Source: Burkholderiaceae bacterium
GTDB taxonomy: Bacteria > Pseudomonadota > Gammaproteobacteria > Burkholderiales > Burkholderiaceae_C
Direction of reading: 5' to 3'
Length of the DNA stretch: 64,000 bases
NCBI GenBank assembly: GCA_016790575.1
Contig: JAEUOU010000007.1
Span: 1 to 64,000 of the forward strand
Shown here in pieces: positions 1-10,022 of this stretch (position 1 is the stretch's first letter; each line of letters begins with the position of its first letter). Position numbers and translations under genes: made by a program. Below the pieces are notes generated by a model. The model was not told the DNA's origin and searched no databases. It worked only from the letters and a program-made list of their open reading frames with translations.

Positions 1-40
1 CCATCGTCAAAGGGTCGCTGTTTGTTCTCAAGCTCATAGT
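1..40 (+). repeat. Degenerate copy of the dispersed CCCAGCGT/GCTAT repeat (copy 1)
   Basis: The first bases of the window (CATCGTCAAAGGGTCGCTG, then TTTGTT) resemble the dispersed repeat described under the copy at 156-197, but the leading ACCCAGCG is changed to CCATCG and the GCTAT end is lost. It may be cut off by the window edge. It is the weakest member of the family. Confidence 0.4.
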
Positions 41-155
41 GATTGATCTCCTGTTTGCTGATGCATCCGAATCGCCCGGCATCCGCGGCTAGGCCACGGC
101 CCGCTGACTGGCCCCCAAACGCCGTTCCAAGCGCTTTTCACGGTCTTTTTGCCGC

Positions 156-197
156 ATACCCAGCGTCAAATGGTCACTTTTCGCTATTGTTTTCATA
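156..197 (+). repeat. Dispersed repeat, copy 2
   Basis: This copy reads ATACCCAGCGTCAAATGGTC, then ACTTTTCGCTATTG and a TTTTCATAC tail. It shares the core TACCCAGCGTNAAANGGTC followed by NCTTTTTGCTAT with seven other clear sites in this window. It lies just downstream of the flavin oxidase stop codon. Region 1-230 otherwise shows no gene I can support. Confidence 0.85.
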
Positions 198-230
198 CTC
201 GGCACCACTCCAACCCGGCCCTGCCCGGTT

Positions 231-1469
231 TCAGATGACGTTCTTTTCCACAATGGGTTCATTGCGGGCGATCCGTTCCAGTGCGAGGGCCGCCACTTCG
301 GGGGCGGGTTGTCCGGCCACCAGGCGGGCCAAGGCATGCCCGATGGCGGGCGCGTGCTGCATGCCGTGGCCGGAAAAGCCGGCCGCGACCCACAGGTGTT
401 CGTGTCCGGGCAGGGGGCCGACCAGGCCATTGTGGTCGAAGGTGTTCATCTCGTAGTAGCCCGCCCAGGCGCTGCGCAGCCGCAGCGCCTCGAACGCGGG
501 CACACGGGCGGCCAGCGCGGGCCAGGCCACGTCGTCGAACAGGCCGTGGTCGATGGCGTGCAGGGGGGCGTCGTCGGGGTCGGCGGGCTGGCCCGGCCGG
601 GTGCGCGGCGGCAGGCCACACAGAAAGCGCTGGCCGCCCCCGGGCTGCGGCTGGCCTTCGGGGCGGAACCACAGGCCGCTGGGGTCGATGACCAGCGGGC
701 AGCCGTCCAGCCACGCCGGGGCGTCGAAGACAAACACATCGCGCTTTTTGGCCGACACCGGCAGTGGCACCCCCAGCGTGTGGGTCAGCCGGCTGATGTG
801 GGCGCCGGTGGCCAGCACCACCTGCGGCGCGTGGTAACGCGCGCCGGATCGGCCCTGCAGGTGCCAGGCCGGGCCGGGCAGCGGCTGGAGGGCGGCAATT
901 TCGTCGTGCACAAACCGCACGCCCAGCGCAGCGGCCTTGCGGCGCAAGGCCTGGTGCAGCGCGGGCCCGTCGAACCAGCCCTCGCCGTGTGCACCCCAGG
1001 TGGCGGCCGCGATGCCTTCGGTGGACAGCCACGGGAACTGCGCCGCCAGCGCGGCCGGCGCCAGCCAGCGGATGTCGGCGCCCTGGGCGCACTGGACGCG
1101 GTGCTGGTCCTGCAGAGCGGTCAGGCCGTTTGCGGAGGCGAGGTAGAGGTAGCCGCGCTCGACGAGGGAGATCGGCGGGGCGTCGCCGCCCACGGCCAGG
1201 AGCTCCGGCGCGCGCTGCAGGAAGTCAAAGCTCCAGCGCGACAGGGCCATGTTCACTGGTGTGCTGAACTGCTGGCGGATCGAGCTGGCCGACAGCGCGC
1301 TGGATGCCTGGGTGTAGGTGGGGTCGCGCTCGACCACGGTGGCGGCGATGCCGTGCCCGACGGCCAGGAAATACGCGGTGGCGCAGCCCATGACCCCGCC
1401 GCCGACGATCAGCACCGGCGCGGTGACGGTGCCGGCGGGCGGCGAAGCGGTTTGTACACTGTCACGCAT
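231..1469 (-). CDS. FAD-dependent oxidoreductase, DAO / sarcosine-oxidase-beta family
   Basis: 412 residues. After a short N-terminus the protein carries the Rossmann dinucleotide-binding motif VLIVGGGVMGCATAY, followed by VVERDP, the acidic residue expected to bind the FAD ribose. The C-terminal part ends in a DAO-type segment, VAAGFSGHGMQHAPAIG. Family members oxidise the C-N bond of amino acids or secondary amines, releasing an imine or keto product. The gene is divergent from an ornithine-cyclodeaminase-like gene, and the two start codons overlap. Because such partners reduce or cyclise imino acids, I infer a joint role in amino-acid or imino-acid catabolism. The substrate is not determinable from sequence. 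No clear ribosome-binding site precedes the start. Confidence 0.88.
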   Translation of the reverse strand: MRDSVQTASPPAGTVTAPVLIVGGGVMGCATAYFLAVGHGIAATVVERDPTYTQASSALSASSIRQQFSTPVNMALSRWSFDFLQRAPELLAVGGDAPPISLVERGYLYLASANGLTALQDQHRVQCAQGADIRWLAPAALAAQFPWLSTEGIAAATWGAHGEGWFDGPALHQALRRKAAALGVRFVHDEIAALQPLPGPAWHLQGRSGARYHAPQVVLATGAHISRLTHTLGVPLPVSAKKRDVFVFDAPAWLDGCPLVIDPSGLWFRPEGQPQPGGGQRFLCGLPPRTRPGQPADPDDAPLHAIDHGLFDDVAWPALAARVPAFEALRLRSAWAGYYEMNTFDHNGLVGPLPGHEHLWVAAGFSGHGMQHAPAIGHALARLVAGQPAPEVAALALERIARNEPIVEKNVI

Positions 1470-2442
1470 GGTGCACGTCTTTTCTGCTGATGCGGTGCAT
1501 GCCGCCCTCCCCTGGGATGCCTGTGCTGCCGCCCTGGAGGCAGCCTTTGTTGCCGGCGCCTGTGTGCCGGTGCGGCACGCCCATGCGCTGTCGGATCAGG
1601 ACACATTGTTGCTGATGCCGGCGTGGGACAACGAGCTGATCCTGACCAAACTGGTGACGGTGATGCCCGGCGCCGCGCACACGGTGCAGGCCACCGTGGT
1701 GGCCCTGGACCGCGCCACCGGAGCGGTGCGCGCCGTGATGGATGGCGAGGCGCTGACGCTGCGCCGCACGGCGGCCACCTCGGCGCTGGCCGCCCGGGCG
1801 CTGTGTGCGCCCGCAACCAAGACCTTGCTGATGGTGGGCACCGGGCGGCTGGCCGAGTGGCTGGTGCGCGCACATGTGGCGCTGGTGCCGGGGATTGCGC
1901 GCGTGCTGGTCTGGGGGCGGCGACTCGAGCGTGCGCGCGCCCTGGCCGGCCGCCTGGCGGCGCTTCACCCCGGACCGTCCATCGAATTCGACAGCGTGGC
2001 CTCGCTGGAGGCCGCCAGCCGGCAGGCGAATCTGATTTCCTGCGCCACGACGTCGACCGAACCGCTGGTGCGGGGCGACTGGCTGGCCGAAGGCACGCAC
2101 CTGGATCTGGTGGGCGGCTTCAAACCCGGCATGCGGGAGGTGGACGATGCTGCGGTGGCGCGCGCGCGGGTGGTGGTGGACACCTATGCGGGCGCGCTCA
2201 GCGAAGCCGGTGATCTGGTGCAGCCGATGCAGCGGGGGGTGATCGACCGCAGCCATGTGCGGGCTGAACTGGCCGAGGTGGTGCGGCGGGAGAGGCTTGT
2301 GCGCCAGTCGGCGGCGGACGTGACGCTGTTCAAATCGGTGGGGACGGCGCTGGAGGATCTGGCCGCCGCACGGTGTGTGCTGGATGCGATGGGCGGCGCA
2401 GCCGGCAGCGCAGGCGGTAGCGCTATTGCAGCGGGGTCTTGA
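1468..2442 (+). CDS. Ornithine cyclodeaminase / mu-crystallin family protein
   Basis: 324 residues from the ATG at 1468. The N-terminus (MVHVFSADAVHAALPWDA) is typical of the family. The NAD(P)-binding motif LMVGTGRLAEWLVRAH is present near residue 120, and a later block has VGGFKPGMREVDD. Members include ornithine cyclodeaminase, alanine dehydrogenase and ketimine or pyrroline-2-carboxylate reductases, so the exact reaction is open. The start codon overlaps the divergent flavin oxidase start by two bases. A longer in-frame reading exists upstream, but it would run back into the oxidase gene and lacks family similarity. The 3' end overlaps the convergent DUF1178 gene by 20 bp. Confidence 0.88.
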   Translation: MVHVFSADAVHAALPWDACAAALEAAFVAGACVPVRHAHALSDQDTLLLMPAWDNELILTKLVTVMPGAAHTVQATVVALDRATGAVRAVMDGEALTLRRTAATSALAARALCAPATKTLLMVGTGRLAEWLVRAHVALVPGIARVLVWGRRLERARALAGRLAALHPGPSIEFDSVASLEAASRQANLISCATTSTEPLVRGDWLAEGTHLDLVGGFKPGMREVDDAAVARARVVVDTYAGALSEAGDLVQPMQRGVIDRSHVRAELAEVVRRERLVRQSAADVTLFKSVGTALEDLAAARCVLDAMGGAAGSAGGSAIAAGS

Positions 2443-2926
2443 GCGCGTCGGGGATGGGCAGGGGCAGCACCTCGATGCCCTCTTCGGCGAGTTCGGCGGC
2501 CTGTTCGGCACTGGCCTGGCCCCGAATGGCGCGGTCCGGTGCGTCGCCGTGGTGGATGCGGCGGGCCTCTTCGGCAAAGCGGGGGCCGACGTCTTCGGTC
2601 TGTTCGAGCACGCGGCGCACCATTTGCATCCAGGCAGCCTGCAAGCCTTCGCGCGTGGGCTCGCCGCCGGGGCCGGGGTGCATGAGGGTCGGACCGTCCG
2701 GTCCGGCGGGCGGGTGATCCGGACGGCGACGGTCGGGCGGGGGTGCATCGGAGCGGCCGGCGCCCAGGTTCAGGCGTGGGGCGGAGGGGCGACGCTCAAC
2801 ATGCAACTCGCCACAGACCGGGCAGGTCAGGAGCTGGCGGCTGATCTGGGCGTGGAAGTCCTCTTCGGAGGCGAACCAGCCTTCGAAGAGGTGCCCGTTG
2901 GCGCATTCCAGATTCAGTACCTTCAT
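2423..2926 (-). CDS. DUF1178 family protein
   Basis: 167 residues starting MKVLNLECANGHLFEGWF. The N-terminus holds a probable zinc ribbon: one cysteine in LECANGH and a CPVC pair about 30 residues later. The middle is rich in proline, arginine and glycine and is probably disordered. The C-terminus has the conserved block VGPRFAEEARRIHHGDAPDR, ending in EVLPLPIPDALKTPLQ. DUF1178 proteins are small, of unknown function, and common in Alpha- and Betaproteobacteria. The ATG at 2926 was chosen over upstream in-frame starts because it begins the conserved domain. It lies downstream of the Nudix gene on the same strand. Confidence 0.9.
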   Translation of the reverse strand: MKVLNLECANGHLFEGWFASEEDFHAQISRQLLTCPVCGELHVERRPSAPRLNLGAGRSDAPPPDRRRPDHPPAGPDGPTLMHPGPGGEPTREGLQAAWMQMVRRVLEQTEDVGPRFAEEARRIHHGDAPDRAIRGQASAEQAAELAEEGIEVLPLPIPDALKTPLQ

Positions 2927-2975
2927 GGTGCGGTGATTATCCGCCCTGCCGTGTGGCGCCGGGCGATCGGTGGTG

Positions 2976-3644
2976 TCAGGCCGGGGGGTGCGGCTCATCG
3001 GCAAGCGTGGCGACCGGCGCGGCCTGCCAATCGGGGTGCCACTCGCCGCGGTGCAGCCGGTGCAGCCACAGCAAGGCCGCGACACTTTTTCCGTCGGTCA
3101 GCTGGCCGCTGGCCAGGGCGGCGTCCAGTTCGGCCAGGCTGGCCGTACCGACGTCCAGGAATTCGCCGGGGTCCAGCCGGGCGGGGCCGGCGGTAAGGTG
3201 GCGGGCAAACCAGATTTCGATGATTTCGTCGGAGTAACCGACACACGGGTGAATCAGCCCGGCGCGGGCCCACTGGCGGGCCTGGTAACCGGTTTCTTCG
3301 GCCAGTTCGCGGACCGCACAGGCCCACGGGGGCTCGCGGGGGTCAATCTTGCCGGCGGGCAGTTCCAGCATGACCTGGCGGACCGGGTAGCGGTACTGGC
3401 GCTCGACCACCACGCGCGCTCCGGCGCCGGTGTCGGGATCGTCCAGCAGGCCGACAACCAGCACCGCGCCGGGATGGCGCACGTATTCGCGGGTGGCCTC
3501 GCCGCCGTCGGGCAGGCGCACGGTATCGCGGCAGACATGCAGCAGGCGACCGTGGAAGACGGTCTCGCCATGCAGCGGGGATTCGGTCAGGTGGGGGTCT
3601 GCCGCTTCGGGGCGGGCAGCGCCGGGTTCGTCGTTGCGGGTCAT
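2976..3644 (-). CDS. Nudix hydrolase (ADP-ribose pyrophosphatase type)
   Basis: 222 residues. The complete Nudix box is visible as GKIDPREPPWACAVRELAEE followed by TGY, matching GX5EX7REUXEEXGU, which binds the catalytic metal. The preceding block ERQYRYPVRQVMLELPAGK is typical of the NudF/ADP-ribose pyrophosphatase subgroup. Such enzymes hydrolyse ADP-ribose to AMP and ribose-5-phosphate in the cytoplasm. The first 25 residues (proline- and alanine-rich) are poorly conserved, so the true start could be slightly downstream. The gene sits between DUF2818 and DUF1178, downstream of the nuo operon. Confidence 0.92.
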   Translation of the reverse strand: MTRNDEPGAARPEAADPHLTESPLHGETVFHGRLLHVCRDTVRLPDGGEATREYVRHPGAVLVVGLLDDPDTGAGARVVVERQYRYPVRQVMLELPAGKIDPREPPWACAVRELAEETGYQARQWARAGLIHPCVGYSDEIIEIWFARHLTAGPARLDPGEFLDVGTASLAELDAALASGQLTDGKSVAALLWLHRLHRGEWHPDWQAAPVATLADEPHPPA

Positions 3645-3660
3645 GCGGGGCCGCGGGGGC

Positions 3661-3966
3661 TCAGCGGCGGGGGTGACGCATCAGGTAGCGGTACACAAAC
3701 CCGGGAAAGGCCAGCGTGAGGAACAGCGCGCCGGTGACGGCATAGAACTCCCAGCGCTGGGGCGCGTTCTGACCGATCTGCCGTTCAAGCAGCATGCCGA
3801 CCAACCCGACCACGGCGTACAGGACCACCAACTCGATCAGGTGGTGCAGCACGGTTTTACCCTGGGGCATGGCGCGCACGCCGAGAAAGCGGCGGGTCAC
3901 GAACGGGAGATTGGCCGCCAGGGCAGCCAGCACGATGACCGAAAAGACCGCAAGGCTGGTGTTCAT
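3661..3966 (-). CDS. DUF2818 family membrane protein
   Basis: 101 residues from ATG 3966 (MNTSLAVFSVIVLAALAANL). Three hydrophobic segments are visible: the N-terminal one, one around ELVVLYAVVGLVGMLL, and one around EFYAVTGALFLTLAFPGFVY. DUF2818 genes are regularly found directly after nuoN in Burkholderiales. Here the gene starts 56 bp after the nuoN stop on the same strand. A function in complex I assembly or stability is suggested only by position. Confidence 0.9.
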   Translation of the reverse strand: MNTSLAVFSVIVLAALAANLPFVTRRFLGVRAMPQGKTVLHHLIELVVLYAVVGLVGMLLERQIGQNAPQRWEFYAVTGALFLTLAFPGFVYRYLMRHPRR

Positions 3967-4022
3967 GCTGTGCAGTGAGTTGCCGGCGAAGAAGGACGCT
4001 GACGACGATCGGCGGGCGCCGG

Positions 4023-5507
4023 TCAGGTCTGCAGCATCTTGACGATGGCCTGGGCGCACAGCGCCATCAGGCCGCCGGGCAGGATGCCAAGGACAAGAAT
4101 CAATGCGCCGTTGAGCGACAGCACGGCCCGGACGTCCAGGCCAGCTGAGACGGTGGTGGCCGTGACCGGATCGTCAAAGTACATGACCTTGACCACGCGC
4201 AGGTAGTAGAAAGCGCCGATCAGCGACATCATGACGGCGAACACGGCCAGAGCGATATAGGTGGCCTGGCCCGACGCCACCAGGGCCTGCAGGACGGACA
4301 GTTTGGCGTGGAACCCGACCAGTGGCGGAATGCCGGCGAGCGAGAACAGGCAGACGGCCATGACGCCGGCATACAAAGGGCTGCGCTGGTTGAGCCCGGC
4401 CAGATCGCTGATTTCTTCGCTTTCGAAGCCGTCACGGGCCAGCAGCAGGATGATGCCGAACGATGCCAGGGTGGTCAGCACGTAGCTGACGGTGTAGAAC
4501 ATGGCGGAACTGTAGGCATTGGCAGCGGAGAGCGTGTTGCCGTTGACCACACCGGACAGCAGGCCCAGCAGGACAAAACCCATCTGTGCGATGGTCGAGT
4601 ACGCCAGCATGCGTTTGAGGTTGGTCTGGGCGATCGCCGCGAGGTTGCCGATCAGGAGCGATGCGATTGCCAGGATGCCGAGCATCTGCTGCCAGTCGAA
4701 CGCCAGGGGCAACATGCCTTCGACCAGCAAGCGGATGGCAATGGCGAACGCGGCGAGTTTGGGCGCGCCACCGATCATGAGCGTGACGGCGGTCGGTGCG
4801 CCGTGATAGACGTCCGGTATCCACATGTGGAACGGCACCACGCCCAGCTTGAACGCCAGCCCGGCGACCACAAAGACCAGACCGAACACCAGCACCTGGT
4901 GCTTGATCTGGCCGGTGCTGATGGCCTTGAACACTTCGCCGATTTCCAGCGAGCCGGTCGCACCGTAGATCATGGACATGCCGTACAGCAGGAAGCCCGA
5001 GGCCAGAGCACCGAGCACAAAGTACTTCATGGCCGCTTCGGTGGCGACCGCATTGTCGCGGCGCAGCGCCACCAGCGCGTAGCTTGACAGCGTGAGCAGT
5101 TCCAGGCCCAGGTAGATCACCAGGAAATGGTTGCCCGAGATCATGATGAAGATGCCCAGCAGCGAGAACAGACCCAGGGTGAAGAGTTCACCGCCGCGCA
5201 GCATGTCGCGATCGGCCGCATACGGGCGGGCGTAGACCAGCGTGGCGGCCATGGCCAATGCAGCGAAACATTTGAGCCAGTTGGCCATGGGGTCGCTGAC
5301 GACCAGGTTGCCAAAGCCATACAGGGTCTGGTTGCCGCTGGCATAGACGGCCTGAATGGCCGCCACACTCAGCAGCGTTGCCATGGTCAGGAGGTAGGTG
5401 GGGCCGCGCCGCGGGCTGCGCACAAACAGGTCGATGAGCGCGATGGCACAGGCCATCACCAGAAGAATGATCTCCGGGTAGACGGTGATCAGGCTGATTT
5501 TGTCCAT
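4023..5507 (-). CDS. nuoN: NADH-quinone oxidoreductase subunit N
   Basis: 494 residues, about 14 transmembrane segments. This is one of the three antiporter-like proton-pumping subunits of complex I in the inner membrane. Family-typical blocks include [20 protein letters not shown], whose glutamate is the conserved acidic residue of TM5, and [20 protein letters not shown] with conserved Lys and His. It is the last nuo gene of the operon, 13 bp after nuoM. Length is normal for the family. Confidence 0.98.
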   Translation of the reverse strand: MDKISLITVYPEIILLVMACAIALIDLFVRSPRRGPTYLLTMATLLSVAAIQAVYASGNQTLYGFGNLVVSDPMANWLKCFAALAMAATLVYARPYAADRDMLRGGELFTLGLFSLLGIFIMISGNHFLVIYLGLELLTLSSYALVALRRDNAVATEAAMKYFVLGALASGFLLYGMSMIYGATGSLEIGEVFKAISTGQIKHQVLVFGLVFVVAGLAFKLGVVPFHMWIPDVYHGAPTAVTLMIGGAPKLAAFAIAIRLLVEGMLPLAFDWQQMLGILAIASLLIGNLAAIAQTNLKRMLAYSTIAQMGFVLLGLLSGVVNGNTLSAANAYSSAMFYTVSYVLTTLASFGIILLLARDGFESEEISDLAGLNQRSPLYAGVMAVCLFSLAGIPPLVGFHAKLSVLQALVASGQATYIALAVFAVMMSLIGAFYYLRVVKVMYFDDPVTATTVSAGLDVRAVLSLNGALILVLGILPGGLMALCAQAIVKMLQT

Positions 5508-5520
5508 GATGTCGCTTGCT

Positions 5521-6996
5521 TCAGTTCAGTTTGGTCGCGGCCACGTGCTTGAGCAGGTCGAGCACCGAGGCGTCCATCACGTCGGTAAAGGGTTTCGGGT
5601 AGACGCCCATGTACAGGGTGGCGGCTCCCAACAACGCCAGCACAAGGAATTCGCGCCCGTTGATGTCGGTGAGGCCGCGAACGTCATCATTGGTCACGGG
5701 ACCGAGATACACCCGCTTGAACATCCACAGCGTATAGGCCGCGCCAAAGATCAAGGCAGTGGCCGCAAGGAAACCGACCCAGAAGTTCGCCTTGACGGCG
5801 CCGAGAATGACCATCCACTCGCCCACGAATCCGGCGGTTCCCGGCAATCCGCAGTTGGCCATGGCAAACAGCAGCGCAAACGCGGCAAATCGGGGCATGG
5901 TGTTGACCACGCCGCCGTAACTGGCGATCTCGCGGGAGTGGACCCGGTCATAGAGCACGCCGATGCACAGGAACATGGCACCGGAGACAAAGCCGTGCGC
6001 GATCATCTGCACCAGACCGCCGGAGACACCGAGCGGGTTGAAGATGAAAAAACCCAATGTGACGAAACCCATATGCGCCACCGAAGAGTAGGCGACGAGT
6101 TTTTTCATGTCCTGCTGGACCATGGCAACCAGGCCGACATAGACCACCGCAATGAGCGACAGGGCAATCATCAGCCAGGCGAATTCGCGGGCGGCATCGG
6201 GTGCGATGGGCATGGAAAAACGCAGGAAACCGTAGGCCCCGAGTTTGAGCATGATGGCGGCCAGCACGGCTGAGCCGCCGGTCGGCGCTTCCACGTGCAC
6301 ATCGGGAAGCCAGGTGTGCACCGGCCACATGGGCACCTTGACGGCGAACGCGGCAAAGAACGCAAAGAAGATCAGCGTCTGGGCCGTGCTGGACAGTGGC
6401 AGCTTGTGCCAGGTCAGGATGTCGAAGCTGCCGCCGGACTTGGTGTAGAGGAAGATCAGCGCAACCAGCGTGAGCAGCGAGCCCAGCAAGGTGTACAGGA
6501 AGAACTTGAATGCCGCGTAAATCTTGTTCGGACCGCCCCAGATGCCGATGATCAGGTACATCGGTATCAGTGTTGCTTCAAAGAACACGTAGAACAGAAT
6601 CGCGTCGAGCGAGGCGAAGACCCCGATCATCAGGCCGCTCAGGATCAGGAATGCCGCCATGTACTGGTTGACCCGGGTGGTGATGACCTCCCAGCCAGCG
6701 ATGACAACGACCAGGTTGATGAACGCGGTCAGCGGAATGAACCAGAACGAAATCCCGTCCACACCCAGGTGGTAATGCACATTGAAGCGTTCGATCCAGG
6801 AGACTTTTTCCACGAACTGCATCGCGGAGGTTCCGATCTGGAAACCGGTGTACAGCGGTATCGTCACCAACAGTCCGGCTATGGCACCGATCAACGCGAT
6901 CCAGCGGACCGCGCGCGCCTGATCATCCCGTCCCAGGGCCAGCAGCACCACGCCAAAGGCGATGGGCGTCCAGATGGCAAGGCTCAACAATCCCAT
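5521..6996 (-). CDS. nuoM: NADH-quinone oxidoreductase subunit M
   Basis: 491 residues from ATG 6996 ([20 protein letters not shown]). An in-frame upstream ATG would overlap nuoL and add non-homologous sequence, so it was rejected. The subunit is an antiporter-like proton-pumping membrane protein. Conserved blocks: [35 protein letters not shown] (key Glu) and [20 protein letters not shown] (key Lys and His). It sits between nuoL and nuoN with gaps of 14 and 13 bp. Confidence 0.98.
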   Translation of the reverse strand: MGLLSLAIWTPIAFGVVLLALGRDDQARAVRWIALIGAIAGLLVTIPLYTGFQIGTSAMQFVEKVSWIERFNVHYHLGVDGISFWFIPLTAFINLVVVIAGWEVITTRVNQYMAAFLILSGLMIGVFASLDAILFYVFFEATLIPMYLIIGIWGGPNKIYAAFKFFLYTLLGSLLTLVALIFLYTKSGGSFDILTWHKLPLSSTAQTLIFFAFFAAFAVKVPMWPVHTWLPDVHVEAPTGGSAVLAAIMLKLGAYGFLRFSMPIAPDAAREFAWLMIALSLIAVVYVGLVAMVQQDMKKLVAYSSVAHMGFVTLGFFIFNPLGVSGGLVQMIAHGFVSGAMFLCIGVLYDRVHSREIASYGGVVNTMPRFAAFALLFAMANCGLPGTAGFVGEWMVILGAVKANFWVGFLAATALIFGAAYTLWMFKRVYLGPVTNDDVRGLTDINGREFLVLALLGAATLYMGVYPKPFTDVMDASVLDLLKHVAATKLN

Positions 6997-7010
6997 TTTT
7001 CTTCTTACTC

Positions 7011-9035
7011 CTACTTGTTGAGCCAGACAAAGTACGTCATGAGGACAAAAATGCCCAGAATCATGACCAGCGCGTACTGGTACAGGTATCCCGACTGCAA
7101 CCAGCGCACGACGCCGGAAACCCAGCCCACGACGCGCCACGAACCGTTGACCACCAGACCGTCGATCAGGGCACGGTCACCACCCTTCCACAAACCCGTT
7201 CCCAGCATGCGTGCGCCCCGGGCGAGAATGTTCTCGTTGAACCAGTCCAGGTAGTACTTGTTTTCCAGCACGCGATAGAGGGGTTCGACGGCTGACTTGA
7301 TGCGGGCCGGCAGTGCCGGGTTGACCATGTAGAAGTAGTACGCCGTGGCCACGCCCCCGGCAGCCAGCCAGAATGGCAAGGTGACAAAGCCGTGAAGCGC
7401 CAGGGCGAAGGCTCCGTGGAAGTCGCGCCGCAGCGTTTCCATTGCGGTATGGATTTCGTGATTGACGTAGATGGCGTCTTTGAGGAACTCACCGAACAGC
7501 AGGGGCTGGATGGTGAAATATCCGATCAGCACCGACGGAATGGCCAGCAGGATGAGGGGTAGCGTCACCACCCAGGGCGACTCATGGGGGCTGTGGTCGT
7601 GGGCCCCATGGTGGTCATCGGCATGGTGGTCGTCATGGTGTGCGTCTGGATTCTGGTCGTACCGCTCCTTGCCGTGGAACACCAGGAAATACATCCGGAA
7701 CGAGTAGAACGCTGTGACGAAAACACCGACGACGACGGCAAAGTAGGCCACGCCGGCTGCCGGCAACTGGCTGGCATGCAGGGCCATGATGATCTCGTCT
7801 TTCGAGTAGAAGCCCGAGAAGAACGGGGTCCCGATCAGGGCCAGCGAACCGAGCAAGGAGGTCATCCAGGTGATCGGCATGTACTTGCGCACCCCGCCCA
7901 TCCAGCGGATATCCTGGTTGTGGTGCATGCCCATGATGACCGAGCCGGCACCCAGGAACAGCAGCGCCTTGAAGAACGCATGCGTCATGAGGTGGAAAAC
8001 GGCAACCGAGTAGGCCGAGGCACCAAGCGCCACCGTCATGTAGCCGAGCTGGGACAGCGTGGAATAGGCGACCACCCGCTTGATGTCGTTCTGGATGATG
8101 CCCAGGAAGCCCATGAACAGCGCCGTGATCGCCCCGACGATGAGGATCAGGTTCAGTGCGGTGTCGCTCAACTCAAAGTACGGCGACATCCGGGCGACCA
8201 TGAAAATGCCGGCAGTCACCATCGTGGCGGCATGGATCAGCGCCGAAATGGGCGTGGGGCCTTCCATCGAGTCAGGCAGCCAGACATGCAGCGGGAACTG
8301 CGCCGACTTGCCCATCGCGCCGATAAAGAGGCAGATACAGATCACGGTCACGAGCGACCAGTCGGTCCCTGGGAAACCCAGTTTTCCGATTTCCGCAGCC
8401 TTGGCGAAGGCTTCGCCGTAGTTCAGCGTGCCGGTATAGGCGGCTATGAGGCCAATGCCCAGAATGAAGCCAAAGTCACCGACCCGGTTGACCAGAAAGG
8501 CCTTCATGTTGGCAAAAATGGCCGTGGGTTTGTTGAACCAGAATCCGATCAGGAGGTAGGACACCAGGCCTACCGCTTCCCAGCCAAAAAACAGCTGCAA
8601 AAGGTTGTTGCTCATGACCAGCATGAGCATGGAGAAGGTGAACAGCGAGATGTAGGCAAAGAAGCGGTTGTAGCCTTCGTCTTCTTGCATGTAGCCGATG
8701 GTGTAGAGGTGGACCATCAGCGAAACAAAGGTCACCACCACCATCATCATGGCCGTCAGGCCGTCGACAAGAAAGCCGATCTCCATCTTGAGGCCGCCCA
8801 CCACCATCCATTCGTAGATGGTCTGGTTGAAACGGGCTCCGTGCATGACGTCCCACAGCGTCATCGCGGAAAGAACAAAGGCCACGAACACGCCAAGAAT
8901 GGTGGCGGTATGGGACGCCCGGCGGCCAATGAGATTGCCGGCAAACGCGGTACCCAGCAATCCGGCGACGGCCGAACCGACGAGCGGCGCCAGGGGAACC
9001 GCCAACAACGTGGCGGCCGAGAGGGTTTGACTCAT
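7011..9035 (-). CDS. nuoL: NADH-quinone oxidoreductase subunit L
   Basis: 674 residues, the largest membrane subunit, with the long C-terminal lateral helix typical of NuoL. Conserved blocks: FFGWEAVGLVSYLLIGFWF with the TM5 glutamate, and KSAQFPLHVWLPDSMEGPTP with the conserved Lys and His. A histidine- and aspartate-rich loop (around residues 455-485, HHDDHHADDHHGAHDH) is a striking local feature. It could bind metal, but such loops also vary freely in this family. The stop is 14 bp upstream of nuoM; nuoK ends 6 bp before this start. Confidence 0.98.
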   Translation of the reverse strand: MSQTLSAATLLAVPLAPLVGSAVAGLLGTAFAGNLIGRRASHTATILGVFVAFVLSAMTLWDVMHGARFNQTIYEWMVVGGLKMEIGFLVDGLTAMMMVVVTFVSLMVHLYTIGYMQEDEGYNRFFAYISLFTFSMLMLVMSNNLLQLFFGWEAVGLVSYLLIGFWFNKPTAIFANMKAFLVNRVGDFGFILGIGLIAAYTGTLNYGEAFAKAAEIGKLGFPGTDWSLVTVICICLFIGAMGKSAQFPLHVWLPDSMEGPTPISALIHAATMVTAGIFMVARMSPYFELSDTALNLILIVGAITALFMGFLGIIQNDIKRVVAYSTLSQLGYMTVALGASAYSVAVFHLMTHAFFKALLFLGAGSVIMGMHHNQDIRWMGGVRKYMPITWMTSLLGSLALIGTPFFSGFYSKDEIIMALHASQLPAAGVAYFAVVVGVFVTAFYSFRMYFLVFHGKERYDQNPDAHHDDHHADDHHGAHDHSPHESPWVVTLPLILLAIPSVLIGYFTIQPLLFGEFLKDAIYVNHEIHTAMETLRRDFHGAFALALHGFVTLPFWLAAGGVATAYYFYMVNPALPARIKSAVEPLYRVLENKYYLDWFNENILARGARMLGTGLWKGGDRALIDGLVVNGSWRVVGWVSGVVRWLQSGYLYQYALVMILGIFVLMTYFVWLNK

Positions 9036-9041
9036 GTTCTG

Positions 9042-9350
9042 TTAACCCTTGAGCGTGTTGAGTTCATCCACGTTGATGCTGGACTTGTTACGGAACAACA
9101 AGACCAGGATCGCCAGGCCGATGGCCGATTCGGCCGCCGCCACCGTAAGAATGAAGAAAACGAAAACCTGTCCGTGCATGTCGCCCAGGTAATGGGAGAA
9201 CGCCACGAAGTTCATGTTGACGGCCAGAAGCATCAATTCGATCGCCATCAGCAGAACAATCAGGTTCTTGCGGTTGAGGAAGATGCCAATCACCGCCAGG
9301 GCGAAGAGGATCGCCCCCAGCGTCAGAAAGTGTCCGAGTGTCAGCGTCAT
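9042..9350 (-). CDS. nuoK: NADH-quinone oxidoreductase subunit K
   Basis: 102 residues, three transmembrane helices. Two conserved membrane glutamates used in proton translocation are visible, in [16 protein letters not shown] and in [18 protein letters not shown]. Length is standard. The start codon overlaps the nuoJ stop by 4 bp (ATGA), which indicates translational coupling. Confidence 0.98.
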   Translation of the reverse strand: MTLTLGHFLTLGAILFALAVIGIFLNRKNLIVLLMAIELMLLAVNMNFVAFSHYLGDMHGQVFVFFILTVAAAESAIGLAILVLLFRNKSSINVDELNTLKG

Positions 9351-9979
9351 TCTTTTGACTCCGTCTTGGGTGCCGCAACGGTCGCAGGCACCTTGACCAT
9401 TTCGAGCCGGTCGGATGCGCGGGTCCGGACCTGGATGCCGGGGTCGATGGCCTTGGAGTCTTTGCGCGAACGCAAAGTCAGTGCAATGGCAGCGATCATC
9501 GCCACGAGCAAAATGGAAGCGGCGATCTGGACCGGATAGAGATATTCGGTATAGAGCAGTACCCCAAGCGCCTTGCTGTTGCCCATAGGCACGCCTGCTG
9601 GTGACAGGTTCACCACGGTGGGAATACGTGCCTGGTCAAAACCGGTCAGGAGCACTGCGGCCATCTCAAGCGCGACCAATGCGCCCAGTCCCCCCGCCAG
9701 CGGGAAATGTTTCCAGAAACCCTTGCGCATGCTGTCAACGTTGATATCGAGCATCATCACGACAAACAGGAACAACACCATGACCGCGCCCAGGTAGACA
9801 AGGACCAGCGTAATGGCGAGAAACTCCGCCTTGAGCAACAGCCATACGGCAGACGCCTGCGAAAAAGCGAGCATCAGGTACAGCACGGCATGTACCGGAT
9901 TGCGGGCTGTAATGACCCGGAAGGCGGCAAACAGCAGCACCACCGAGAACAGGTAAAAGAAGCCGGTCTTCACGTCCAT
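9347..9979 (-). CDS. nuoJ: NADH-quinone oxidoreductase subunit J
   Basis: 210 residues with five hydrophobic segments and a charged C-terminal tail that is longer than in enterobacteria but usual in Burkholderiales. The conserved TM3 region [20 protein letters not shown] is present. It is the membrane-arm subunit linking the Q-site gate to the antiporter subunits. It precedes nuoK with a 4 bp overlap and follows nuoI by 43 bp. Confidence 0.98.
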   Translation of the reverse strand: MDVKTGFFYLFSVVLLFAAFRVITARNPVHAVLYLMLAFSQASAVWLLLKAEFLAITLVLVYLGAVMVLFLFVVMMLDINVDSMRKGFWKHFPLAGGLGALVALEMAAVLLTGFDQARIPTVVNLSPAGVPMGNSKALGVLLYTEYLYPVQIAASILLVAMIAAIALTLRSRKDSKAIDPGIQVRTRASDRLEMVKVPATVAAPKTESKE

Positions 9980-10022
9980 GAATGAAGTCTCTTTATAGGC
10001 ATTGGTTCAGTCGGCTGGGGCA

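Noticed and set aside
7590-7650. Dense CAT/GTG triplets that look like a simple-sequence repeat
   Set aside because: They encode the His/Asp-rich loop of NuoL and are not a regular tandem repeat.
9310-9345. CCCAGCGTCAGAAAGTG in nuoK, resembling the dispersed repeat
   Set aside because: The match ends after the first half, and the sequence encodes the conserved NuoK N-terminus.
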